This document shows, piece after piece, positions 7,571 to 17,357 of a stretch of DNA of 64,000 nucleotides; position 1 is the stretch's first letter, and each line of letters opens with the position of its first letter. The DNA lies in NCBI RefSeq assembly GCF_002849695.1, contig NZ_CP018937.1, forward strand, positions 2,666,001-2,730,000, given 5' to 3'. Below the pieces are notes generated by a model that saw only the letters and a list, made by a program, of their open reading frames with translations, searched no databases and was not told the DNA's origin. This stretch comes from Bacteroides fragilis (GTDB lineage Bacteria; Bacteroidota; Bacteroidia; Bacteroidales; Bacteroidaceae). A program made the translations under genes and the position numbers.

Positions 7571-8365
7571 TTAACACCGAGATGAAACTACTCTTAGAAT
7601 TTTCTCACACATATACTCATTCTCCTGTAGGAGTTTATTAGAGCAACTTTTCAACTCAGACTGCTCCATTTCAAATGCCTTATTTATCGCAATAGATAAA
7701 TCATATAATGGAAAATACCCTCTATCACTCTGAACAGGTTTTGCAGTAAAACCGGCAACATATTGACTCATAAACGTAGCATCAGTAACTAAACCATTCC
7801 AACCATAAGAATCAACAATAATCACAGGCTTATGATTTAAAACAGCTTGAGCAGCGAAAAGTCCATCACTTATGATTAAATCAGCCTTCGAAGCATGCTC
7901 CATCACTTCGGAGGTCTGGCATAGCTGCGCTTGGAAAGTTTGTACAACCCGAGTGAAATCACGTAGTTTCAAATCGACTACAGACGTAGTACTCCACGTG
8001 GAATATCCTTTCAGCAGAGCTAAGACCCTCAATATAGAATGAAACTCATTAACCCAAATCAAAATAGATTTCTTTTCATTATCATTCACATTATTCGTCC
8101 ATCTGTCACGAGAGGGCAACAAACAAGTATCACCCATTAATTCATTGACTGACAACAAATTGTTTTGCAAATTCATTTCTTTAACACGAACATACTCTTC
8201 ATCTTTAAAAGTGATAATCAAAGGATAATTTACCCACTCTTGTTCACTTACTTCCGATGTATAGTTCACGTCATACCCCGCACCTTTCAATAAGGAAACC
8301 AAGGCTTCCAGATTACCTAATTGCGTATACGTTCTGTCGCATGTTGATAATAAAATTCTCTTCAT
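7571..8365 (-). CDS. conserved hypothetical protein, 264 aa
   Basis: I do not recognise this family. The protein is soluble-looking with no signal peptide. Alternating beta and alpha segments open with KRILLSTCDRTYTQLGNLEALVSLLKGAGYDV, and a second alpha/beta half contains ADLIISDGLFAAQAVLNHKPVIIVDSYGWNGLV. That two-halved layout with a small-residue loop is reminiscent of GT-B-fold glycosyltransferases, but no donor-binding motif is clear. It begins 8 bp after the DUF3244 gene and is probably co-expressed with it from the promoter at 8789-8819. A role in handling or modifying the DUF3244 product is conceivable only from position. Confidence 0.65.
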   Translation of the reverse strand: MKRILLSTCDRTYTQLGNLEALVSLLKGAGYDVNYTSEVSEQEWVNYPLIITFKDEEYVRVKEMNLQNNLLSVNELMGDTCLLPSRDRWTNNVNDNEKKSILIWVNEFHSILRVLALLKGYSTWSTTSVVDLKLRDFTRVVQTFQAQLCQTSEVMEHASKADLIISDGLFAAQAVLNHKPVIIVDSYGWNGLVTDATFMSQYVAGFTAKPVQSDRGYFPLYDLSIAINKAFEMEQSELKSCSNKLLQENEYMCEKILRVVSSRC

Positions 8366-8373
8366 TATAACAA

Positions 8374-8766
8374 CTATTCTACAATAAACTGTCCATATAC
8401 ATACCCACCAGCTGCATTGGTAAATTCAAGCACATAAGTTCCCGGAGTTAAATCAGCAATAGAGAACGAAGTAATCTGACCGGCAGCATTTACATCCATA
8501 GAAGACGAATAAACTTCTTTTTTAGCATCTGTAATTTCTTTCACTGCGATATCTACATTACCTATAGCCTTTGAGAACTTAATAAATAAGGTAGAACCAT
8601 CGATATCTGCAGAAATAGGAATGAGTGGATTGATGGAACGGCTACCTTCCTCTATAATTTCTCCATCCAAGATAATAGGTCTACGAAGGACTTCATTTGA
8701 CATAGCATACATGGATTGTCCAATGAACAATGCCACAATCAATGATAAAATAACACGCAATTTCAT
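8374..8766 (-). CDS. DUF3244 small secreted protein
   Basis: A 130-residue protein with a cleavable signal peptide (MKLRVILSLIVALFIGQSMYA), then about 110 residues forming a single beta-sandwich-like domain. The C-terminal pattern (ISADIDGSTLFIKFSKAIG early, then LTPGTYVLEF and YVYGQFIVE at the end) matches the DUF3244 family, which is largely restricted to Bacteroides and related genera. It is the first gene behind a consensus promoter and sits directly downstream of a TPR/HTH membrane regulator, an arrangement like that of NVEALA genes and their regulators. No molecular function is known. Confidence 0.8.
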   Translation of the reverse strand: MKLRVILSLIVALFIGQSMYAMSNEVLRRPIILDGEIIEEGSRSINPLIPISADIDGSTLFIKFSKAIGNVDIAVKEITDAKKEVYSSSMDVNAAGQITSFSIADLTPGTYVLEFTNAAGGYVYGQFIVE

Positions 8767-8788
8767 ATTTTATTTGTTTTGGTTTCGT

Positions 8789-8819
8789 CAAATATAGCGC
8801 ATTTGGCTAAGATAGCAAA
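8789..8819 (-). promoter_or_regulatory. promoter of the DUF3244 gene
   Basis: The minus strand reads TTTG-N19-TATATTTG, a full match to the Bacteroides consensus, with the -7 element at 8789-8796 and the -33 element at 8816-8819. The DUF3244 ATG lies 23 bp downstream of the -7 box. Confidence 0.75.
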
Positions 8820-8826
8820 ACAAATC

Positions 8827-8918
8827 ACCCGGACAAATACAGCAAGGGTTAATACCACATAAAACACTATATATAAACAGTTTACACAAACAAGTAGAGG
8901 CATATACCCGGACAGATA
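8827..8918. repeat. pair of 13-bp direct repeats upstream of the DUF3244 promoter
   Basis: ACCCGGACAAATA at 8827-8839 and ACCCGGACAGATA at 8906-8918 differ at one base and are 79 bp apart. The first lies 7 bp upstream of the -33 box. They are candidates for the binding sites of the neighbouring HTH regulator. Confidence 0.4.
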
Positions 8919-8931
8919 GCATAAAATTAAA

Positions 8932-10701
8932 CTAATATTTCTGCAAGAAATCATCCAAATCATCGGATACTGATAAATTTAATCGTTTTTTTAAACGTCC
9001 TTTAGCTTTTGTCACCGACTCAGAAGTCGTTAGAAAAGCGAGTCCCAAAACTTCATGTGTAATGCCAAATTTCAACAAGCAACAAATTTCGATATCATGC
9101 TTAGTCAAATTAGGAAATTCCTTTTTAATACGTATAATGAAATCATTGTGTAAAGCATTGGATAGATGAAATAACTTATCCCAATCACCATCCAAAAGTT
9201 GTTTTTTATCAGAGGCATTTTCCATGTCCTCTTTCTTTCTCAACATTAGTAGTATACGAAGTCCTTGCATGTAGATAGCATAAAGATCACCATCATCACT
9301 ATCTGGTATATTCCCCTTCTTCTCAACTAAATGAACAGATAATGTTCTATTCTGATCTTCAAGAACGGACACCTTTCCTTGTAATTCTCCTATCTGATTT
9401 CGATAATCTCGTAATGTCTCTTTTTGCAAGTTTCTATAATTGAGTATTTGCTCTTGATACATTTCTATCTCGGTAACGTTCTGACGAATTCTTTCGCTAA
9501 TATCTCTGATCAACTTCTGATTGGTTCGATATTTATAATAGATGTATACAATAACCAATATAGCAATAAAGCCTATAAACGAACCGATCAAGAGAATGTT
9601 CTTTTTCTCAATACTGGCTTGCAAACTTTCTTTCTGCCATTTTTCACTATCATACTTACCCTGCAAGTCCGCTATGTTATTCCGAGTTTCAATATCTCGA
9701 GTTATTATTTGTAAAGAATCTGCTATATCCTTATATCCAACAGCACTCTTAAAATCATTCAATTCTTTTTTCAAATCATATAGGCACTCACAAGCATCTC
9801 TCTTTACTATTAAATTCGCACTCTCAAGACACAATGCAAGATACATTTCTGCATCCTTCAACCTACCCATATACAAATATAAATTACCTAAAGCTAAATA
9901 TCCAGAATATAATTTCTCCTGATCCTTTTCTTTCTTCAAGAAAGACAGAAAATAATATTCAGCCCCAACATAATCCCCTTGAGAACGATGAATAACCCCC
10001 AATTCTAAAAGTATAGATCCCACAGCCGAATATTCTTTCTGACTAGAAATATACAAAGCCTTATCATAATAATAATATGCACTATCTATTTGATTCTTAT
10101 ATAAAAACGCCCTTCCTATATTTCTATTAGCATATGTCATACAAAGTGAATCTGAAATACCAGAATAGTAAGCAAAAGATAATCTATAGTCATTCAATGC
10201 TGCATCAAATAATTTTTGCCTTCTGTTCAAATCTCCTATTCCTTCTGACACTAACCCTAACAATTTAAACTGCTTAGTATTCTGAAGTACATCTTTCGCC
10301 TTCAAATAAAATTTCATAGCGTCTTCCACTTTATCAAGACTTTCCATCACTCTTCCATAATAATAGAAAGCTTTTCCTTTGGATACAATATCTTCAGTAT
10401 AAGATCCATAATAACCAACCGCAAATTTAATAAGGGAATCCGAAGTAAATTTCATGTAATTCTTGTCCATAGCCTGAGTCATTAGCAGGCTATAATCTGC
10501 TTGAGCTTTGCCATGAAGGCTTTCAGGAGTTGGGATGTGCTTTAAAATAGTCATAGCACTATCCGGATCAGATTCCATTATTCTCTCAGCTTGAGACAAT
10601 GATAATACAACTGTATCCGGTGTCGAATGACATGATACAACCAAAAGACCAAATAAAACAACAAAAAGATAACCAAATCGTAAGTGCGTGTTCATTTTCA
10701 T
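8932..10701 (-). CDS. TPR lipoprotein-like membrane regulator with C-terminal HTH
   Basis: This 589-residue protein opens with a lipoprotein-like signal (LLVVSC) and continues with about 330 residues of tetratricopeptide-type helical repeats. A transmembrane segment follows at about 366-388 (LLIGSFIGFIAILVIVYIYY), then a cytoplasmic coiled coil (about 390-460) and a LuxR-like helix-turn-helix at the end (LTKHDIEICCLLKFGITHEV and the following TTSESVTKAKGRL). The layout is that of a sensor with periplasmic TPR repeats and a cytoplasmic DNA-binding end. It is upstream of and co-directional with the DUF3244 gene. The direct repeats between them are candidate operators. The start could also be the ATG two codons downstream. 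Confidence 0.8.
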   Translation of the reverse strand: MKMNTHLRFGYLFVVLFGLLVVSCHSTPDTVVLSLSQAERIMESDPDSAMTILKHIPTPESLHGKAQADYSLLMTQAMDKNYMKFTSDSLIKFAVGYYGSYTEDIVSKGKAFYYYGRVMESLDKVEDAMKFYLKAKDVLQNTKQFKLLGLVSEGIGDLNRRQKLFDAALNDYRLSFAYYSGISDSLCMTYANRNIGRAFLYKNQIDSAYYYYDKALYISSQKEYSAVGSILLELGVIHRSQGDYVGAEYYFLSFLKKEKDQEKLYSGYLALGNLYLYMGRLKDAEMYLALCLESANLIVKRDACECLYDLKKELNDFKSAVGYKDIADSLQIITRDIETRNNIADLQGKYDSEKWQKESLQASIEKKNILLIGSFIGFIAILVIVYIYYKYRTNQKLIRDISERIRQNVTEIEMYQEQILNYRNLQKETLRDYRNQIGELQGKVSVLEDQNRTLSVHLVEKKGNIPDSDDGDLYAIYMQGLRILLMLRKKEDMENASDKKQLLDGDWDKLFHLSNALHNDFIIRIKKEFPNLTKHDIEICCLLKFGITHEVLGLAFLTTSESVTKAKGRLKKRLNLSVSDDLDDFLQKY

Positions 10702-10712
10702 TAAGTTTTTCG

Positions 10713-10720
10713 CAAAAATA
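10713..10720 (-). promoter_or_regulatory. -7 element of the TPR/HTH gene
   Basis: TATTTTTG on the minus strand matches TAnnTTTG and lies 11 bp upstream of the ATG at 10701. No convincing -33 TTTG is seen, so the transcript would have a very short leader. Confidence 0.35.
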
Positions 10721-10737
10721 CGGAAAAAACTTAAAGT

Positions 10738-11466
10738 TTAACGATTTAAAGTTGCATTTTGTTCCATGCGCTGATGCTCTTCAATCAGCTCCATGTTTGA
10801 TTTCGCTTTTGTAATAAAATCTTTTACTAATTTATCATTTTTAAAAGAATAAGGAGCATCTTTCATGATGTCCTCAATTTGAGGAGTCATAACCGGATAA
10901 GGCAAAGTACTGCAAAGCATCATAAATACACTTGGACCTAAAACCGTTTCGTAATTATCGGAAATAAATTTTTTGATAAAACCATTCATATCCTGCATCA
11001 ACGAATCACCTTCGTGAGTCAGTTGTTCATGAATATCTGCCAAGTCAGCACCATCCATCACCATGCGTGCCTCTTTACGTTGCAACTCTTCTATCTGGAT
11101 ATCTAATGAGTTCTTTTTATCAATAAAAGCATAAAGTGCATTGTTCAAGGAGGTGCCTTTCGCAACCAATTCAGTATTTGTAATTGAAACTTGAATATTA
11201 CCTTTTTCAATTACCAAAGGCATGATACTCTCGTCGCCAATATAAAGTGTAGCCATCACTACCGAATCCACTTTGCCTTTCATCGAAAACAATCCATGTA
11301 TCACTTCTGCAGAATCAATATTAAGCCACTCACCGTTCTGAAGCACTTTAATAAAAAGCATCTTACCATCCAGGCTGGTTACAGAAGAGGCGCCTTCAAT
11401 CTTATACTTACGGCTACAAGAAGTGAAAACAAAAAGCAAAAGTAAAAAAGGCAATACTTTATTCAT
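10738..11466 (-). CDS. DUF4369-type lipoprotein
   Basis: The start at 11466 gives the lipoprotein signal MNKVLPFLLLLFVFTSC. The open frame runs 22 codons further upstream, but that extension is Cys- and Arg-rich and destroys the signal, so I reject it. The first half resembles the DUF4369 domain found at the N-terminus of Bacteroidetes thioredoxin-like lipoproteins: SLDGKMLFIKVLQNGEWLNI, later GLFSMKGKVDSVVMATLYIG. Here no thioredoxin domain follows. The second half is helical (about 130-240) with no CxxC. It is co-directional with the TPR gene downstream but separated by 36 bp. Function unknown. Confidence 0.75.
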   Translation of the reverse strand: MNKVLPFLLLLFVFTSCSRKYKIEGASSVTSLDGKMLFIKVLQNGEWLNIDSAEVIHGLFSMKGKVDSVVMATLYIGDESIMPLVIEKGNIQVSITNTELVAKGTSLNNALYAFIDKKNSLDIQIEELQRKEARMVMDGADLADIHEQLTHEGDSLMQDMNGFIKKFISDNYETVLGPSVFMMLCSTLPYPVMTPQIEDIMKDAPYSFKNDKLVKDFITKAKSNMELIEEHQRMEQNATLNR

Positions 11467-11612
11467 AGGATACACAACTTTTTCGGTGACAAAGGTACAA
11501 CGGATTCGTAAGCAAATGAAACATTTTATCAATATTTAAAACTTGTAAGACTCTTTTCTTTAATAATCCTTATAAACATCTATATAAGGACGGATTTTTC
11601 ATTTACTTTATC

Positions 11613-11620
11613 TAAATTTG
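11613..11620 (+). promoter_or_regulatory. -7 element upstream of the sulfatase maturase
   Basis: TAAATTTG matches TAnnTTTG, 85 bp upstream of the ATG. The leader between holds a small perfect inverted repeat (TTGACaaataGTCAA, 11632-11646) whose role is unknown. Confidence 0.5.
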
Positions 11621-11705
11621 CACTTTCGGAGTTGACAAATAGTCAATGAGTTATTGAATTAGTCAGCCCGTTAACCCGTAAAATTGTAATCGTATAATAT
11701 AGAAA

Positions 11706-12944
11706 ATGTCTACTACCTACGCACCCTTTGCCAAGCCGCTATACGTAATGCTCAAGCCCGTAGGGGCTGTATGCAACCTTGCATGTGATTATTGTTATTA
11801 TCTGGAAAAGTCCAGACTTTATCAAGAAAATCCCAAACATGTGATGAGTGATGAATTACTCGAAAAGTTCATCGAACAATACATCAATTCGCAAACTATG
11901 CCGCAGGTACTCTTCACCTGGCACGGAGGAGAGACATTGATGCGTCCACTCTCTTTCTATAAGAAAGCGATGGAACTGCAAAAAAAATATGCTCGCGGAA
12001 GAAGCATAGACAACTGTATACAGACCAACGGTACCATGCTAACTGACGAGTGGTGCGATTTTTTTCGTGAGAACAATTGGTTGGTAGGAGTTTCGATAGA
12101 TGGGCCTCAGGAATTTCACGACGAATACCGAAAGAACAAACTTGGAAAGCCATCGTTTGTGAAAGTCATGAATGGTATCAATCTTTTAAAAAAGCATGGA
12201 GTAGAATGGAATGCCATGGCGGTAGTGAACGATTTTAATGCAGACTATCCGCTCGACTTTTATCATTTTTTCAAGGAGTTAGATTGCCATTATATTCAGT
12301 TTGCCCCAATAGTGGAACGAATTTTCCCCCATAAAGACGGACGCCATCTGGCATCCCTGACACAACGGGAAGATGGAAAAATAGCTGAATTCTCCGTTAC
12401 TCCTGAACAATGGGGAAACTTTCTCTGTACACTTTTCGACGAGTGGGTGAAAGAAGATGTAGGTAACTATTATATCCAACTTTTCGACTCAACGCTTGCC
12501 AACTGGGTAGGAGAACAACCGGGTGTCTGTTCTATGGCAAAAACTTGCGGACATGCCGGTGTAATGGAGTTCAATGGCGATGTATATTCATGTGACCATT
12601 TTGTGTTTCCGGAATTCAAATTGGGAAACATTTACAATCAGACTCTGGTAGAAATGATGTACAGCGAACGCCAGACGTCTTTCGGACAAATGAAACAGAA
12701 CTCACTGCCCACCCAATGCAAGGAATGCGAATTTCTGTTTGCCTGCAATGGCGAATGCCCTAAGAATCGTTTCAGCCGCACAGCAAACGGCGAACCGGGG
12801 CTCAACTACCTGTGCAAAGGATATCATCAGTTCTTCAAACATGTGGCTCCTTACATGGACTTTATGAAAAATGAACTAATAAACCAACGTCCGCCCGCTA
12901 ATGTGATGGACGCTATCAAAGGAAACAAATTGATCATAGATTAA
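11706..12944 (+). CDS. chuR: anaerobic sulfatase-maturating enzyme (radical SAM/SPASM)
   Basis: The protein activates sulfatases by oxidising their active-site Cys or Ser to formylglycine, using S-adenosylmethionine and iron-sulfur clusters in the cytoplasm. The radical-SAM cluster motif CNLACDYC gives Cys23, Cys27 and Cys30. The SPASM part contains a CSMAKTCG region, YSCDHF, then CKECEFLFACNGEC and YLCKGY, the set of cysteines that bind two auxiliary clusters in anSME. The length of 412 residues equals the family size. It is a standalone gene here and no sulfatase lies in the window, as in Bacteroides generally, where one maturase serves many sulfatases scattered in polysaccharide loci. The 41-bp gap to the following peptidase gene makes co-transcription possible. 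Confidence 0.93.
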   Translation: MSTTYAPFAKPLYVMLKPVGAVCNLACDYCYYLEKSRLYQENPKHVMSDELLEKFIEQYINSQTMPQVLFTWHGGETLMRPLSFYKKAMELQKKYARGRSIDNCIQTNGTMLTDEWCDFFRENNWLVGVSIDGPQEFHDEYRKNKLGKPSFVKVMNGINLLKKHGVEWNAMAVVNDFNADYPLDFYHFFKELDCHYIQFAPIVERIFPHKDGRHLASLTQREDGKIAEFSVTPEQWGNFLCTLFDEWVKEDVGNYYIQLFDSTLANWVGEQPGVCSMAKTCGHAGVMEFNGDVYSCDHFVFPEFKLGNIYNQTLVEMMYSERQTSFGQMKQNSLPTQCKECEFLFACNGECPKNRFSRTANGEPGLNYLCKGYHQFFKHVAPYMDFMKNELINQRPPANVMDAIKGNKLIID

Positions 12945-12985
12945 AATAGAAAAGCAACAAATCATACTAATTTTTTAATAAACTA

Positions 12986-15151
12986 ATGAACAGACTCAAA
13001 CTTTACTTACTGGCGCTGACTGCGTTGGTCGTTTGTTCCGCAAAGGCGGACGAGGGTATGTGGTTACTGCAACTGATGCAGGAACAACACTCTATCGATA
13101 TGATGAAAAAACAGGGACTGAAACTTGAAGCCCAAGACCTGTATAATCCGAACGGAGTTTCACTGAAAGATGCTGTAGGCATCTTCGGTGGGGGATGTAC
13201 CGGAGAAATCATTTCACCGGAAGGATTGATATTAACTAACCATCACTGCGGATACGCTTCTATCCAACAACATAGTTCTGTTGAACACGATTATCTGACA
13301 GATGGCTTTTGGGCAACCTCAAGAGACAAAGAGCTGCCTACACCGGGGTTAAAGTTTACATTTATCGAACGTATAGAAGACATCACTAATATCGTAAATG
13401 CCAAAATCGCTGCAAAAGAAATCACCGAGACAGAATCATTCAGCAGTGCTTTTCTCAATAAACTGGCCAAGGAATTGTTCGAAAAGAGTGACCTGAAAGG
13501 AAAAAAAGGAATCGTTCCGCAAGCATTGCCTTTCTATGCCGGAAACAAATTCTACATGTTTTATAAGAAAGTATATCCGGATGTACGCATGGTTGCCGCC
13601 CCGCCTTCATCAATCGGCAAGTTCGGCGGAGAAACCGACAACTGGATGTGGCCACGCCATACCGGTGACTTCTCAATGTTCAGAATCTACGCCGATGCCA
13701 ACGGAGAACCGACAGAATACAATGCTTCCAATGTACCCTTGAAAACTAAAAAGCACCTGAACATTTCTATCAAAGGGCTGAAAGAGGGAGATTATGCAAT
13801 GATTATGGGATTCCCGGGAAGTACCAGCCGTTACCTCACTGTATCGGAAGTGAAAGAGCGTATGGAAGCAAGCAATGCTCCCCGTATCCGCATCCGCGGC
13901 ACCCGTCAGGACGTACTGAAAGAAGCCATGAATGCCAGCGACAAAGTACGTATTCAATATGCCAACAAATATGCAGGTTCCAGCAATTATTGGAAAAATT
14001 CTATCGGTATGAACAAAGCCATTATCGATAATAATGTTTTAGGCACGAAAGCAGACCAGGAAGCAAAATTTGCACAATTCGCCAAAGAAAAAAATAACAC
14101 TGACTATATGCAGGTTGTATCTAAGATCAATGAAGCCGTATCAAAAACCTCTCCGATCAAATATCAGCAGACCTGCCTGACCGAAACATTCTTCGGCGGT
14201 ATTGAATTTGGCAGTCCTTATCTGGTGATGGATAAACTGAAAGAAGCGTTAGAGCAGAAAAACGACTCTAATATTCAGGCTAACATCAAGGTATTAAAAG
14301 AGGTGTTTGACAACATCCATAATAAAGATTACGACCACGAAGTAGATCGTAAAGTAGCCAAAGCTTTGCTACCACTTTATGCAGAGATGGTTCCTGCCGG
14401 ACAGCGTCCCGCTATCTACGAGGTGATTGAAAAAGAATATAAAGGAGACTACAATGCATACGTGGATGCAATGTATGATACTTCAATTTTAGCAAATCAG
14501 TCTAATTTTGATAAGTTTATCAAAAAGCCAACTGTAAAGGCAATCGAAAAAGATATAGCCACACAATACTCACGTGCTAAATTTGATAAATATACCGACC
14601 TGGCTGCACAGATGGGCAAACTGCCGGAAGAACTGGCTTTATTACATAAAACATATATCCGTGGATTGGGTGAAATGAAATTGCCTACACCATCTTATCC
14701 CGATGCAAATTTCACAATCCGACTGACTTACGGAAATGTGAAGCCATATAGCCCCAAAGATGGTGTATATTATAAATATTACACAACAACCGATGGAATC
14801 CTTGAAAAAGAGAACCCGGAAGACCGTGAGTTCGTGGTCCCGGCCAAACTGAAAGAGCTGATTGAGAAAAAGGACTTCGGACGCTACGCATTACCGAATG
14901 GTGAAATGCCTGTTTGCTTCCTGTCTACTAACGATATTACCGGTGGTAACTCCGGAAGTCCGGTATTGAATGAAAATGGAGAACTGATTGGTTGTGCGTT
15001 TGATGGTAACTGGGAGTCACTGAGTGGCGACATCAATTTCGATAACAACCTGCAACGCTGTATCAATCTGGATATTCGCTATGTACTATTTATCCTTGAA
15101 AAACTGGGAGGATGCGGACATTTGATTAACGAAATGACGATTGTTGAATAA
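12986..15151 (+). CDS. S46 dipeptidyl-peptidase, DPP7-like
   Basis: A 721-residue periplasmic serine exopeptidase that removes dipeptides from peptide N-termini. A signal peptide ends at about residue 21. The chymotrypsin-like halves are visible: the catalytic His in TNHHCGY (86-87), the [14 protein letters not shown] block with Asp218 near it, and the nucleophile Ser656 in GGNSGSP. The residue that sets P1 specificity follows in FDGN as Gly674. In Porphyromonas the equivalent position is Gly in DPP7 (hydrophobic P1) and Arg in DPP11 (acidic P1), so this copy should prefer hydrophobic residues. Its TAA overlaps the next gene's ATG by one base (TAATG), indicating coupled translation with the DPP11-like paralogue. 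Confidence 0.92.
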   Translation: MNRLKLYLLALTALVVCSAKADEGMWLLQLMQEQHSIDMMKKQGLKLEAQDLYNPNGVSLKDAVGIFGGGCTGEIISPEGLILTNHHCGYASIQQHSSVEHDYLTDGFWATSRDKELPTPGLKFTFIERIEDITNIVNAKIAAKEITETESFSSAFLNKLAKELFEKSDLKGKKGIVPQALPFYAGNKFYMFYKKVYPDVRMVAAPPSSIGKFGGETDNWMWPRHTGDFSMFRIYADANGEPTEYNASNVPLKTKKHLNISIKGLKEGDYAMIMGFPGSTSRYLTVSEVKERMEASNAPRIRIRGTRQDVLKEAMNASDKVRIQYANKYAGSSNYWKNSIGMNKAIIDNNVLGTKADQEAKFAQFAKEKNNTDYMQVVSKINEAVSKTSPIKYQQTCLTETFFGGIEFGSPYLVMDKLKEALEQKNDSNIQANIKVLKEVFDNIHNKDYDHEVDRKVAKALLPLYAEMVPAGQRPAIYEVIEKEYKGDYNAYVDAMYDTSILANQSNFDKFIKKPTVKAIEKDIATQYSRAKFDKYTDLAAQMGKLPEELALLHKTYIRGLGEMKLPTPSYPDANFTIRLTYGNVKPYSPKDGVYYKYYTTTDGILEKENPEDREFVVPAKLKELIEKKDFGRYALPNGEMPVCFLSTNDITGGNSGSPVLNENGELIGCAFDGNWESLSGDINFDNNLQRCINLDIRYVLFILEKLGGCGHLINEMTIVE

Positions 15152-17316
15152 TGATGAAAAAGCAATTATTATCTACTACGTTCGCACTGATGGCACTGAC
15201 CATCAGTGCCGACGAAGGAATGTGGATGCTTACTGACCTGAAAGCGCAGAATGAAGCTGCCATGATGGACCTTGGATTACAAATCCCCATTGAAGAGGTT
15301 TACAATCCGGACGGAATAGCTTTAAAAGATGCTGTTGTGCATTTTGGAGGCGGATGTACCGGTGAAATTATCTCAGCGGAAGGATTGGTACTGACCAACC
15401 ACCATTGCGGATATGGGGCGATCCAGCAACACAGCAGTGTAGATCATGACTATCTGACAGACGGATTCTGGGCAATGAGCCGAAACGAAGAGTTACCATG
15501 CAAAGGACTGACAGTAACCTTTATCGACCGTATTCTCGACGTAACGGACTATGTAAATGAACAGCTCAAAAAAGATGATGATCCTAACGGAGTCAATTAT
15601 TTGTCTCCCAAATATCTGGCAACGGTTGCCGACCGTTTCGCAAAGGCGGAAAAAATCCAAATCACACCGGCAACACGCCTGGAACTGAAACCGTTTTATG
15701 GCGGTAACAAGTACTATCTGTTTGTAAAGACCGTCTACAGTGACATCCGCATGGTAGGTGCTCCTCCCTCCTCTATTGGCAAATTCGGAGCTGACACAGA
15801 TAACTGGATGTGGCCGCGTCACACAGGAGACTTCTCTTTATTCCGCATTTACGCAGACCCAAGTGGCCAGCCGGCAGAATATTCTAAAGACAACGTGCCC
15901 CTACAAGTAAAAAAACACCTGACAATTAGTTTGGCAGGAGTAAAAGAGGGTGACTTCACCTTCGTTATGGGATTTCCCGGACGTAACTGGCGCTACATGA
16001 TTGCCGACGAAGTAAAAGAACGGATGCAAACCACTAACTTCATGCGCCATCATGTACGCGAAGCAAGACAAGCTGTACTGATGGAACAAATGCTGAAAGA
16101 TCCTGCGGTGCGCATACATTACGCAAGCAAATATGCCTCTTCAGCTAATTACTGGAAAAATGCCATTGGCATGAACGAAGGGCTTGTTCGCCTGAAAGTG
16201 TTGGATACCAAAGAAAAGCAACAAGAACAGTTATTGGCAATGGGACGTGAGAAGAAAGATGATTCTTACCAGAAGGCCTTCGACGAAATACGTTCGATTG
16301 TAGCTCACCGCCATGATGCGATGTATCATCAACAGGCTATTAACGAAGCATTGGTAACTGCACTTGATTTTATGAAAATCCCTTCAACCGACGGATTGAA
16401 AAAAGCGCTTGAAAGTAAAAATGCTTCAAAAATTAAAGAAGAAACCGATAAACTGAAAATTGCAGCAGATAAATATTTTGCATCTGTCCCTTTCCCGGAA
16501 GTAGAACAAATCGTAGGCAAAAAAATGCTCGAAACCTATGCCGGATATATTCCGGAAGATCAACAGATCGGTATTTTCAAAGTAATAAACAGCCGTTTCA
16601 AAGGAGACAAGAATGCCTTTATCGATGCTTGCTTCAAGTATTCAATCTTCGGGTCGAAAGAAAACTTCGACAAGTTTATCGCTCGTCCTACCCTGAACAA
16701 GCTCGATAAGGACTGGATGGTTCTCTTCAAATACTCCATCACAGACGGATTGCTGCAAACAGCTCTCGCAATGAAAGATGCCAATAAAAACTATGATGCC
16801 GCCCACAAAGTATGGGTGAAAGGCATGATGGACATGCGCCAGGCCGCCGGCACACCTATCTATCCGGATGCAAACTCGACTCTCAGATTGACTTATGGTC
16901 AGATATTGCCGTACGAACCTGCTGACGGAACAGTATACAACTACTATACGACTCTGAAAGGTGTGATGCAGAAAGAAGATCCTGGCAATTGGGAGTTTGT
17001 AGTACCCACCAAACTGAAACAACTATATCAGGCGAAAGACTTCGGACGCTACGCTATGAAAAACGGAGAAATGCCAGTATGTTTCATTGTCAATACAGAC
17101 AACACAGGAGGAAACTCCGGAAGTCCGGTATTCAATGGAAAAGGTCAACTGATTGGTACCGGATTCGACCGTAATTATGAAGGTTTGACAGGAGATATTG
17201 CTTTCCGTCCTTCTTCACAACGTGCAGCAGTGGTTGACATCCGCTATACTCTATTTATTATTGATAAATATGCAGGTGCTTCACATATCATCAAAGAACT
17301 CGATATTGTGGAATAA
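15151..17316 (+). CDS. S46 dipeptidyl-peptidase, DPP11-like (Asp/Glu specific)
   Basis: The second S46 peptidase is also exactly 721 residues, with a signal peptide ending near ISA at about 19. It conserves TNHHCGY, the [14 protein letters not shown] block and Ser656 in GGNSGSP. At the specificity position it has Arg674 (GFDRNYEG), the hallmark of DPP11, which binds acidic P1 side chains. The tandem pair therefore covers hydrophobic and acidic dipeptides. Start codons at 15151 and 15154 are both possible, and 15151 gives the one-base overlap with the upstream stop. The gene ends 5 bp before a strong terminator hairpin. Probable role: digestion of oligopeptides in the periplasm for amino-acid and dipeptide nutrition. 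Confidence 0.93.
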   Translation: MMKKQLLSTTFALMALTISADEGMWMLTDLKAQNEAAMMDLGLQIPIEEVYNPDGIALKDAVVHFGGGCTGEIISAEGLVLTNHHCGYGAIQQHSSVDHDYLTDGFWAMSRNEELPCKGLTVTFIDRILDVTDYVNEQLKKDDDPNGVNYLSPKYLATVADRFAKAEKIQITPATRLELKPFYGGNKYYLFVKTVYSDIRMVGAPPSSIGKFGADTDNWMWPRHTGDFSLFRIYADPSGQPAEYSKDNVPLQVKKHLTISLAGVKEGDFTFVMGFPGRNWRYMIADEVKERMQTTNFMRHHVREARQAVLMEQMLKDPAVRIHYASKYASSANYWKNAIGMNEGLVRLKVLDTKEKQQEQLLAMGREKKDDSYQKAFDEIRSIVAHRHDAMYHQQAINEALVTALDFMKIPSTDGLKKALESKNASKIKEETDKLKIAADKYFASVPFPEVEQIVGKKMLETYAGYIPEDQQIGIFKVINSRFKGDKNAFIDACFKYSIFGSKENFDKFIARPTLNKLDKDWMVLFKYSITDGLLQTALAMKDANKNYDAAHKVWVKGMMDMRQAAGTPIYPDANSTLRLTYGQILPYEPADGTVYNYYTTLKGVMQKEDPGNWEFVVPTKLKQLYQAKDFGRYAMKNGEMPVCFIVNTDNTGGNSGSPVFNGKGQLIGTGFDRNYEGLTGDIAFRPSSQRAAVVDIRYTLFIIDKYAGASHIIKELDIVE

Positions 17317-17321
17317 TATAA

Positions 17322-17357
17322 AAAGAGAGTGCACTTCACTTAAAGTGTACTCTCTTT
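17322..17357. terminator. bidirectional terminator
   Basis: Arms AAGAGAGTGCACTT (17323-17336) and AAGTGTACTCTCTT (17343-17356) pair with one G-T wobble, and A/T runs on both sides allow use from either direction. It ends the DPP operon. Confidence 0.8.

Noticed and set aside
12986..17316. Tandem 721-aa peptidases as an assembly duplication
   Set aside because: The two genes differ through most of their length, including the specificity residue. They are old paralogues, not a recent or artificial copy.
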